IMG/VR virus record: IMGVR_UViG_3300041964_000131
Span: 1 to 38,310 of that record
Length of the DNA stretch: 38,310 bases
Direction: 5' to 3' (one strand)
Source: a virus
Shown: in pieces, positions 24,887 through 33,500 of the stretch
Numbering within the stretch: the first letter of the stretch is position 1
Layout of the letters: each line of letters starts with the position of its first letter
Notes under the pieces: generated by a model
What the model saw: only the letters and a program-made list of their open reading frames with translations
What the model was told of the DNA's origin: nothing
Database searches by the model: none
Translations under genes and position numbers: made by a program

Positions 24887-27239
24887 ATGGTCGCCTTCGA
24901 CGAAGGGGCGATCGCGCTCTACGGAGGACGTGCCAAGATTGACGATCTGCTGCTGCAAGCTGGCTATCTGAGGGCATATCAGCAGTTTGGACAACTGACG
25001 CCACCTGAGCGCTCTGAATACGCCCGTGCCATGTCAGAGACGCGCATGGCCTATCAGAACAGACCCGATCGCGACTTTGCTGAATCGGTGAAAGAGTTCT
25101 TCTTGAATCCTGACTATCTGAAGAAATTCGCACCCGCCCGCTACGAAGCGATCGCCCGCATCTTTGACTATCGCCATCCTCGCAAAGGCGTCCTTCAACC
25201 TCAATCTGCTGAGCCACAGCAACCGGATACACGCAGCCCGCAGATTGTTGAAGACTTGCGCACTGCTAACGCCACACTTGCCGATCGCATTCGCACCCAG
25301 CGAGAGCAGGCTAACGAACTCGCGACAGCGCAACGCAGCACCAAGAAAATCCAGCAGGCACTCGATCGAGTGGATCTGCCACGCACTGCGGTACAGCAGG
25401 AGCAAGCGTCTCAGGAAATTCGTATCCAAGAGGAGGCGATTAACCGAGTCGAAGCGCAGATCGAAGCGATCGAGCAGCGAGCAGCACAGCTACTTAATCC
25501 ACTCAACCCGCCCTATTTCTCGACCGTGCCGCAGCAGATTCGAGCAGCTAAGGCGCAACTGAAGCAAGCATCAAAGCAACTACAGGCGATCGAAAACATC
25601 GAGCAGACCGCAATGAAGCTGCGAACCAATAGCGCAGAATTGCAGCGGACGTTGAATGACCTCAGCACTCGTCGCGAATCCTTGCAGGCAGAGGGAGAAC
25701 GGCGAGATGTGGAGCGATCGATCACAAGCCTGAAGCAGGATTTAGAGTCCGCAGAAAAAGAGTTACTGGACTTGCCGCGATCAAGTGAAAAGTCACAGGC
25801 ATTGCGAGATTTGCAGCGATTGCGGGCAGCAGTGAATTCGCAGTCTACAGGCGTGAGCGTGGCAGACTTGCACCGCCAAGACTTAGAGCCGCGCATTCGG
25901 CAGGTATCGCAGGCGGCAGAGTCGCTTGAGCTTCTGACAGCGCGACTCGATTATAGCCGCGACAAGCTAGATGATCTGCTACAACGCCTGAATGGACTAC
26001 CTACCAAAACTCAAGATTTAACCGCAGAACAGCGCGATCGCTACAGTGCAATTAAGCGCACCCGCAACGCTCAAGGCAAGCTTCCTCAGCGGGTAGAGCA
26101 GTATCGACAGTTACGGGCTGAATTGAGTTCACAGCTTGCCACCCGCGCCAACACCACGCAGCAGCTATCCGACAATTACAGTACTCAGCGGCAGTCAGCG
26201 ATCAACAACCTGCAAGCGATCGTTAGCCGCGATGTCGAAACCGTTCGCACCAACTTACAGATCCTTGCTTCTCTTCGTCCCGGATCAGTCGCGTGGTTGC
26301 TAGACAGTCGCAACTGGGAAGAAGGAGCGATGCCTTCAGACCTGGCGATCGTGCTTCAGCGCCAACCCGGAAAGACACCAAACGAGCGCTTACAGTCTGC
26401 CGCCAACGAAGTAGCAAAGCTAGTCGGACAGGTGAACGGGCGCATCCAATCGATTCAAAAGCAGCTTGACTATCCGGATCAGCTTGCACAGGCTACAACC
26501 GCTCAAGCCGCTGCCCAGATCGCTCAGTGGCAGCAGTTGCGCGATGAGTTGGCGGATGAGGGCAGGTTAAGCGATCGCCAAATTCAGCAGCTTTTGAAGA
26601 CGCCAGAGCGGCATTCGAGCGATCGATGTGGCGCGATCGGGCAATCAGTTGATCGAAGACTTGGCAGAGTTCAACCAAGACTTTGCCAACCTGCTTCTAA
26701 CTGATGAGAATGTTGATCCACGCCAAATCATTGATCAGTCTGAACTGTACCGACGCGCTCGTGATGGCTTTGCTGAGGAAACTGCACAGACCAAAGCAGC
26801 GATCGCTCGTGAGATTGAAGATGCGCTTGCAATTGCCACGGCACTACAGCAGCGCAGTGAACGCGATCAAGGGGCAGCGTTAATCTATGAGGTCGATGGT
26901 CGCGCGATCAGTGTGGCAGACTTGCGATCGCAGCTAGAGCAATACAATCAGCAGTTGCGAGAATTCTTGCAGATCCCTCAGATTGACGTAGCGGCAAGAG
27001 TGACGGCAGAAGAAGACGATCGCTTGCGTCGTCGCCAAAGTGAGGTAGAGAAATCTCAAGCGCAAATCGCACGATTGGCAGCACTTCAGGGTGAGCTATC
27101 AGAAGTTAACTTGGAAATTCAAAAGCGAATTGAAGCCAGAGAACGCGGACAAAAGCGAGGAATTGCAGTCGATCGACTGGAAGCAAGACGCAGACGAATT
27201 CTGAAAGACATCGAGAACGCAGGCAACCCGAATGGATGA
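24887..27239 (+). CDS. C-terminal part of the giant head protein: zincin-like remnant and long coiled coil
   Basis: The segment starts NGMVAFDEGAIALYGGR, then LLLQAGYLRAY and about 35 residues later RDFAESVKEFFLNPD. That spacing resembles zincins (HExxH ... FAE) with the HExxH positions replaced. From about residue 100 a heptad-rich coiled coil of some 450 residues follows (for example EEAINRVEAQIEAIEQRAAQ). One indel near 26630 moves it to the frame ending GNPNG at 27239. The stop overlaps the ATG of the next gene. Long coiled coils occur in capsid-internal and injected proteins. Together with the upstream segments the corrected product is about 1,650 residues. Confidence 0.6.
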
Positions 27240-27435
27240 TACACGAGCGGATTGAAGCAACCGAAGAGGAACCGCTACCCAATGGCGGGAAGTATGCGGT
27301 TGTCCGGTATGAGGGCGCAGACGGGCTACCTGCTACCAAGGCGACGGCGACTAAGGCAGAAGTTATTGAGTACAGTGCCGACGATCGCCCGATATCTTTG
27401 ACAACTATGAGGCTTGGCAATGGAAGTGGATCTGA
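27236..27435 (+). CDS. Small phage protein between head and neck genes (frameshift near 27390)
   Basis: The ATG overlaps the preceding stop. The product starts MIHERIEATEEEPLPNGGKY with a beta segment (AVVRYEGADG) and EVIEYSADDRP. The frame as read runs on to 27472 in low-quality sequence, while the neighbouring frame gives DIFDNYEAWQWKWI and stops at 27435, overlapping the next ATG by 16 bases. The corrected length is about 66 residues. It is probably a small head-completion or connector protein; no family is recognised. Confidence 0.5.
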
Positions 27436-27851
27436 TCGGGCTGAGGACAGCGATCGAGACAGCGCTGAGTGATGAACTGGGGATCTATGTTTTCCCAAAC
27501 GGGCAGACCACGCCTGCGATCGTGCTGAGCATGGGAACCGATAACAGTCCGATCGTTGGAACTAAGGCAGAGGGGCTAGAATGTGTGCTTGTGTTCCGTC
27601 CTGATGTGCCGCTGCGTCCCTTGATGGGCAACGCTTTCGAGGAAACCTACACGGTTCAAATCCTGCTGAAACAGTGGAGCGCTGAACAGAACACGCTGGG
27701 CGCACTGTCGCGAATCCTGGAGACGATGATTACATTGCCTGGGTGGTCAGTGCAAAGCGGCAGCGTTCGTCGTCAGATCCCGATCGTAGAGCTTGGCAAT
27801 ATCGAGATTTTATCGATGGTTCTCACTCAAACCTTGCTGAGAGAAGCATAG
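27420..27851 (+). CDS. Putative tail-terminator/tail completion protein
   Basis: I take the ATG at 27420 (MEVDLIGLRTAIETALSDEL), giving 143 residues; a TTG at 27414 is in frame. The alternation of helices and strands (IYVFPNGQTTPAIVLSMG, EGLECVLVFRPDVP, YTVQILLKQWS, GALSRILETMITL, IVELGNIEILSMVLTQTLL) matches the size and layout of lambda gpU-like tail terminators. It lies immediately before the tail tube gene, the conserved position for that protein. It would cap the tail tube at the head-proximal end. Confidence 0.6.
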   Translation: MEVDLIGLRTAIETALSDELGIYVFPNGQTTPAIVLSMGTDNSPIVGTKAEGLECVLVFRPDVPLRPLMGNAFEETYTVQILLKQWSAEQNTLGALSRILETMITLPGWSVQSGSVRRQIPIVELGNIEILSMVLTQTLLREA

Positions 27852-27888
27852 GAACACTGCCCGCAGAACTAATTCTAAAGACTCTGCA

Positions 27889-28589
27889 ATGGCTAAAACT
27901 CCTTTTTTCACAGGGAAGGGCGTAGAACTGTGGCTAGCTGCGCTTCCCTGATGGTATTGAAACCGAGCCGATCGAATTTACGGCAACGGCATCCGCAGCA
28001 GCAAAAGGGGCAACCACAGTCACCATTACGCCCGCCCTGCCTGCTGATAGCTTCGTACCCAAAGACAGCTATATCAATGCTATCAGTGCGCTTGGTTACG
28101 AGGTTCTGGTGCAGCTTAATGCTGATGCTGAGGCTGGAGATACGACGCTAACAACCAAGCCACTACCAGAAGCGATCGTTGCGGGTTCGACGGTCGAATA
28201 TCCGCTCAAGCTTCGCGCTCGTACCACTGCCGACCTTGATCGCTCTGGCAACCGAGTCACAACGGTTACTTTTGATGATGATGCCTACGAATCCGGGCGC
28301 ACCACGACGATCTCGATCGGGACTGAACATGCAAGGTAACTGGTCGCCTCTCGATGCAGGCTACGCCACTGCTGAGCAATGGTTTAACGAGGGCTACCAG
28401 CAACTTTACTTCTGGATGCAGCTTCCCAATCCGCGCCCGACTGTTTACAGCAAGGGCAAAGGTTACAAAGGCACAGGGTCAATCACCTCAATGCCGCTAT
28501 CTGCTCCGGCTGATGGCATTATCACAGGAAATATTGACGCCGCCTTTAACGGCAAGCCGACGATGGTTAACCCAGCGGCGATCGTCTAA
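27889..28589 (+). CDS. Major tail tube protein (two frameshifts)
   Basis: An ATG at 27889 opens MAKTPFFTGKGVELWLA. Indels near 27945 and 28325 then divide the gene. Joined, it reads PIEFTATASAAAKGATTVTI, ALPADSFVPKDSYI, then PLKLRARTTADLD, and a C-terminal part QLYFWMQLPNPRPTVYSKGK, TGSITSMPLSAPADGIITGN, FNGKPTMV. This ending (small beta domain with GxxxxxSxxxSxPxDGxIxxxxxxxGxG-like spacing) is typical of tail tube proteins. The length is about 233 residues. It polymerises into the tube around the tape measure. Gene order (terminator, tube, chaperone) agrees. Confidence 0.75.
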
Positions 28590-28591
28590 GG

Positions 28592-28816
28592 ATGATCCGC
28601 TCATTGCAGTCGCGCGGTGTCTTTTGCTGTGGCTGTACGTTGCAGCCCGAAGGTGTCCAGGTCGCGATCTATATGACTGATGGCAGTCAAACAGGAAATC
28701 GCGACCTGGTAGACCTCGACACAAACGATCGCTACACCGTGCAGCTTCCCCAGATCACAGAAAGCCCAACTTACAAGATTTCTCTTCCCTATGCCCCTGC
28801 CCTACAAAACGCTTAA
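28592..28816 (+). CDS. Small hypothetical tail-module protein
   Basis: This is a 74-residue frame two bases after the tube stop, with weak initiation signals. The N-terminus has three cysteines in a short space (VFCCGCTLQPEG). The rest is beta-like (VQVAIYMTDGS, then NDRYTVQLPQITESPTYKIS). It overlaps the chaperone start by 26 bases. The N-terminus might itself be shifted, since the later part looks more protein-like. It is probably a tail-associated minor protein. Confidence 0.45.
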   Translation: MIRSLQSRGVFCCGCTLQPEGVQVAIYMTDGSQTGNRDLVDLDTNDRYTVQLPQITESPTYKISLPYAPALQNA

Positions 28817-29572
28817 GCCCGTTGAAACCGTCGAGGTAGGCGGGTTCACAATTCGGAAGCGAGGCAGCTTGACCGTAGCCGAAGAACACGCCATGCGCGA
28901 TCTTGGCGCTGAGATTGAAACCGAATTAAAAGATCTGACTCCAATGCAGTCAGACTTGGCACTAAAGCAGCGTGTAGTCACCATCTTGATTCAGTCACGA
29001 CTCGATCGCGAGTGGAGCCTTGAAAAAACTCAAGCTTCTGTTTGGCCTGTAGAGATGGATGGAGAGACAGCAGAGATTGAACCAGACATGGAAATGCTGG
29101 ACGCACTGTTTGACTTCTTCATGGCTGAACAGCGGCGACACAAGTCGATCGAGGATTTAGAGACAGAACCGCAGTCGGCTAAAAAAAAGAAATAAATTGG
29201 ACGGAAACCTACTGGCGACTGAAGCTGGCATATCCCGGTGAGGAACGCTTCAATGAGGATCGGTTTGGTGATTGTTCTCTGACTGAAGTTGAAGACGCAC
29301 TAAATGCACTCGATCGCCGCGACTTTGAAGCCGCCAATCGTGCCGCCATCCCGATCGCTTCTGTTGGGCAAATGGTCGCTGCTAGTAAGGGTGTTAAGGA
29401 AATTGACTCAGAGATGTTTAACCCCTACGCCAGTGTTCTCTATTCAGAAGAAGCCCGATCGATCATCGATCCAAAAGTTGCTCAAATTTGGCTGGATTTG
29501 GCAAATGAGCAACGCATTCCGAGTTGGGCGATCGCAGAAATCGACATGAAACTGATTCGAGCCGCAGTATGA
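28791..29572 (+). CDS. Tail assembly chaperone, gpG and gpG-T by -1 frameshift
   Basis: The zero frame (28791-29195, 134 residues) encodes a gpG-like protein: FTIRKRGSLTVAEEHAMRDL, then helices, an acidic part (EIEPDMEMLDALFDFFMAEQ) and a KKKK end. At A8G (29181-29189), just before the stop, the -1 frame continues with NWTETYWRLKLAYPGEERFN ... AQIWLDLANEQRIPSWAIAE to 29572, making a ~260-residue fusion. Tailed phages conserve this arrangement between the tail tube and tape measure genes, where the two products chaperone the tape measure in a fixed ratio. The extension has no independent start or ribosome site. Confidence 0.85.
29181..29189 (+). promoter_or_regulatory. Programmed -1 ribosomal frameshift site (A8G)
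   Basis: In the zero frame the codons are AAA AAA AAG AAA TAA, so the canonical heptamer A-AAA-AAG lies at 29183-29189, two codons before the stop. Slippage by -1 enters exactly the frame that stays open to 29572. Confidence 0.85.
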
Positions 29573-29944
29573 GCAGCTATAAACTCAGCCTAAACATCAC
29601 CGAGATCAACAGAGCAGCAGAGCAGGCATTTGTTGACACTGCTTTTCAGTTTGGCGCTGCCATGACTCGCGTAATCTCAGAGCCTCGATCGTGGGCGGGC
29701 TGGGATGACACACGAGACATCGTTGACACTGGACAACTGCGATCGAGTCAACTGATGGTCTTTAACAATCCTTTTGAAGCTGCCTACTCGTGGCCTACAG
29801 AGTACGCCGCCTACGTTCACGAAGGCTACACACTAAGAAACGGCGATCGAGTTGCAGGGACGACCTTGGACGGTGATTGCACAGCAGGAATTTGACATCC
29901 AAGAGGCGTATGCTGCGGCGTATCAGAAGTACATAAATTCGTAG
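29569..29944 (+). CDS. Neck/minor tail protein, HK97 gp10-like (frameshift near 29865)
   Basis: The ATG overlaps the chaperone stop (ATGA). Residues include AFVDTAFQFGAAMTRVIS, WAGWDDTRDIVDTGQLRSSQ, ATAYSWP-like AAYSWPTEYAAYVHEGYTLR, and after an indel WTVIAQQEFDIQEAYAAAYQ ending at 29944. A 'DTGxLRxSQ ... Y..yvHeGy ... rpW...a' course is the usual order in gp10-type neck proteins. The corrected length is about 125 residues. It would sit between head connector and tail. Here it lies downstream of the chaperone rather than next to the connector, which is slightly unusual. Confidence 0.6.
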
Positions 29945-29977
29945 CCTCTTGTTTTCATCAAAACTTCACAGCCAAGA

Positions 29978-30008
29978 TTGCAGAATTTTATCTCGCGACA
30001 AGCATACT
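29978..30008 (+). promoter_or_regulatory. Possible promoter of the lipoprotein gene
   Basis: TTGCAG (29978-29983) and CATACT (30003-30008) are separated by 19 bp in an AT-rich gap between two structural genes. The long spacing weakens the call, but an 88-bp untranslated gap in an otherwise packed operon suggests a separate transcription start. Confidence 0.35.
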
Positions 30009-30032
30009 AAAGGGGTCGATTCCATCTTCCTC

Positions 30033-30482
30033 ATGAAAGCTCAAGCATCTGCGATCGCTGCCTTGATTCTTTTGGCTGGGCTGCGCTGCTCAATCTAAGA
30101 TCTGAGTGGACAGGTACTCTTTCCTAGCGCTCCACCGGGTATGATGGGCAACCCTGCTGCTGCGCCAACAGGCTATGACGATATCAAAGCGGGGTTACAG
30201 GTTGTCGTCAAAAATGCAGCAGGGCGAGATCGTAGGCAGTGGAACGCTTCAGGAAAGCACGTCAACGGCGAAACCTTGAGCGAAGAGCAGCAGCGAGGAT
30301 TGCAAGATCCACAGGTGGCAGCACACCTTGCAGGCAGAGTACCAATTAGCTGTAGCTTCCCTTTCGAGGTTGAAGGAATACCAAAATCAGACTTTTACAC
30401 GGTTCAGGTTGGAAGTGGCGATCGCGGCTCTCTAACTTTTAAGTTTGACCAACTTGAACAGCAGGATTGGAAGGTTGTTTAA
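30033..30482 (+). CDS. Secreted lipoprotein (two compensating indels in the signal region)
   Basis: The ATG at 30033 opens MKAQASAIAALILLAG. As read, the next codons give LRCSI and a stop. With a one-base correction in GGGCTGCGC the DNA reads LAGCAAQS, a textbook lipobox with Cys+1. A second indel returns to the original frame, which continues DLSGQVLFPSAPPGMMG to 30482. The mature part is about 130 residues, including RDRRQWNASGKHVNGETL and VPISCSFPFEVEG. It should be lipidated and membrane-anchored outside the cytoplasm. Placed before the tape measure gene, it may be a superinfection-exclusion lipoprotein; that is inference. Confidence 0.6.
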
Positions 30483-30529
30483 CGCTGGGTGATGCGCCCT
30501 AGCTCGATCGCTTTGAGGTAGGAATTCTA

Positions 30530-30559
30530 GCCACGAAGTCTTTAAGCAAACTTTGTGGC
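30530..30559 (+). promoter_or_regulatory. Hairpin covering the tape measure start codon
   Basis: GCCACGAAGT (30530-30539) pairs with ACTTTGTGGC (30550-30559), ten pairs with one G-U. The GTG start of the tape measure (30555-30557) is inside the second arm, and no Shine-Dalgarno is visible. There is no T-run, so translational control is more likely than termination. Confidence 0.55.
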
Positions 30560-33500
30560 AAGTCTCGGAACCCTCAATCTCGTCTTATCCGCAGACTCCA
30601 GCCCGCTACGCAAAGAGCTAAGCGGAGTAACGCGAGAAGCCCAATTTGCCGCCAAAGCAATTCAAGGCATCTCCACAGGCGAAAGCTTTAGCGGTGCAGG
30701 GCTTCAGGTTCTAAGCTCAACCATCATTGGACTAGTTGACGATACCCATCGGCTAGGCAATGAATTCAAGCTCACCACCTCGCTAGTTGAAAACCTAAAA
30801 AACGGAATTGGTGGTCTTGCTGCCCTGCCGATTCCCGACTTTCAGGCAGAAGCTTTATCCTCACTGGGGCTAGGACAGGTTTCTAGCAGTCTAGAGGTTT
30901 TGAGTCTTGCCTCTACAGGGTTAAAGACGCTGGCGATCGCTCAAGGGATCGCTCAAAACGCGATTGTAGCTTTTAGCGGTGCGCTCGAAACGCTGAGAGT
31001 AAACCTCAAGTTAGTCAGCTATTTCTTCGAGGATATTGGCAATTCACTCAGGGCAGCAGGGGCAATGTTTGCGCCCCTGGTTGGCTTGATGGATGGCGCT
31101 GGTCGCGCATTCGATCGACTGTCGGATGGGGCGGGCGACGTTAAAGGCAGAATGGATTCTGCCTGGGTTTCGGTTGGCAGCTTTGGGCAACAACTCCAGA
31201 AATATATCGGAGCCGCCGAAAAATTCCAGTCGGCAATGGAAGATCTGGGCGAAGCTGCCATCCTATTTAATCAGTGGAAGAACCTTTCTGATATCGTTGA
31301 CGGTTTTTTTTGGCGGGCTTCAAGAGAATTTTGACGCCGCTCGCAACTTTGAAACGCTAAATAATCGACTTGAACTTACCTCTACATCGGCGGGTGGAGC
31401 GAGAGAGGATCTAGCCTTCCTTCGGCAAACAGCAAAAGATTTAGGGCTAGACTTCAAGGCGGTTAGTGAGGGTTTCGCCCAATTCTCAACAGCAGCAAAA
31501 CTAGCGGGCTACGACGCTAATCAGACCAAGCAAGTCTTCACAGACGTATCGCAAGCCGCCTCTGTGATGGGTCTGTCGGCTGAAGAGACCTCTGGAGTAT
31601 TTCTAGCACTGCGGCAAAGTTTATCAGGTGGAACAGTTCAGCTAGAAGAATTAAACCAATTAGCTGAGCGTGTACCAGGTGCATTTGCTGCTGCTGCCCA
31701 AGCGCTAGGGGTAACGACAGGCGAGGTTAAAGGCTTGATTTCGGCGGGCAATGTTTCCTCAGCCGACTTTATTCCTAAATTTGCTGCTGCTCTTGCTTCT
31801 GTCACCGAGTCCGGCGTTACTGATGCGATGGGTTCTGGCACAGCAGCGGTCAATCGTTTTAATAACGCGCTGGGCGAAGTGTCGGTTTCACTTGGTAAAG
31901 ATCTGCTGTCATTCGGTACGCCTGCAATCAATGCCTTTGCCAAAGTGCTTGAATTTGGCGCAGAAAATGCTGAATTGTTTGGAACTGCTGTCGATGCATT
32001 CCTCGTTGCAGCAGCAATACGAGGAGCGGGTGCAGTAGGCAAGATGGGCAGCGTGATTGCTAGCTTCGTCGCGCAAGGCGGCAAAGGCTCGATCGCCATG
32101 CAACTATTTGGGCAGCAAATCTCGCTTACGACTGCACAGATCGGGAAACTGGCAGCGCAGGCTGGCTTAACTTTTGCTGCCCTAACGGTTTTTTACAAAG
32201 TACTCGATCGATTCAAGGATGGTCGGCAGTCGAAACCCAAAAGGCGGTCGACAGCCTCAACAATTCCCTGGTTGAACTGAATCAAGCTGCTGGCAATACT
32301 CCGTCACTTGCCTGCAATCATCCCTGAAAATCCACCTTCAACTGATTTTCTCGACTCATTTGTCCACAAACTGAATGATGCCAACGCCGCAATCAATCGC
32401 TTGTTTGGACTGGATGAAGGCTTTGGCAGACTGACCACCAATGCTGATAAACAGCTCAACGATCAGCTGATCGCGATCGGAGAATTCGGTCAAAAAGCAC
32501 AGGAGATTTTAGGACAATCGCTCAGCCTGCGTGAACAAAACAAAGGCGGTGACGGAGCGATCAACGAACTGAAGCAGCTTGACGCGATGCTTGCCCAAAT
32601 TGAGCAGCGCAAAGTCAACGTTGACCCTGCCAATGAGGACGCGATCGCTCAGATCCGACAGGAAGAAGAAGCGCTATTAAAGCGACGAGCGGACGCCCAA
32701 AAAGAGGTGCAAGCCACCCAAAGCGCCATCAACAACGCGCTAACGCAGGCACGGCAAGAGCTTCAGAATCTTGATCCTGCTCAGATGGGGCAAGAGGGAT
32801 ACGATCGCGCTAAGGAGCAGATCGAGACTCAGATCACGCTGCTAGAGCGAGAGAAAACAGAACTCGATAAGGTTGCCAACGCTGCCACACAAACTGCTCA
32901 AGTTACGGCTGACGCTTTCAGCAAGTCGAATCACGAGATCGAAGCGGGCTACCAGCAGCGGCAGGCAGCGATCGCAGAAGCGCTGGCAAGTGGAGAATTG
33001 ACGAAGAGCAATCGAGAGAACGATCGCTACAGGCTGAGCAAGAATACTTACAGCAAAAGCTGGAACTGAACCGATCGCAGCTTGAAAAACTGCGGGCAGA
33101 ACTAGAGAAAAACGCCAAGCTGCGGGCGATCGATCCTGCTGCTGCCACGCTGACGGCAGATCAAGAGAAAGCAGTACGCAGAGCAGGTAAAGCAGCTTGA
33201 ACTGAGACGGCACAGACCCGATTCAGATCGCCCAGAACACGCGCGAGGGCAAGCAGCAGGCGCTAGAGGATGAACTGAAAGGGATTGAGCAGGCCAACAG
33301 CGAGGCTGAGGCGGCAGTACGCCAAAGTCAGAGCGAACGCACAGCCGCTATCCGTCAGCAGCAGCTAGCAGGCACGGTGGGAGAGGAGGAAGCGCCGCAA
33401 GATTGCCGAAATTCAGCGCGACTCGATCGCTGAGCAAATCGACCTTGAGCGTGACAAACTCGCTCAGCTTGCAGAACTCGAAGCCGCTGGCACAATTCCA

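Noticed and set aside
31300-31330. T8 run in the tape measure as a programmed frameshift
   Set aside because: The conserved domain lies in the frame reached by removing one T, a shift in the wrong sense for a -1 slip. A homopolymer error explains it better.
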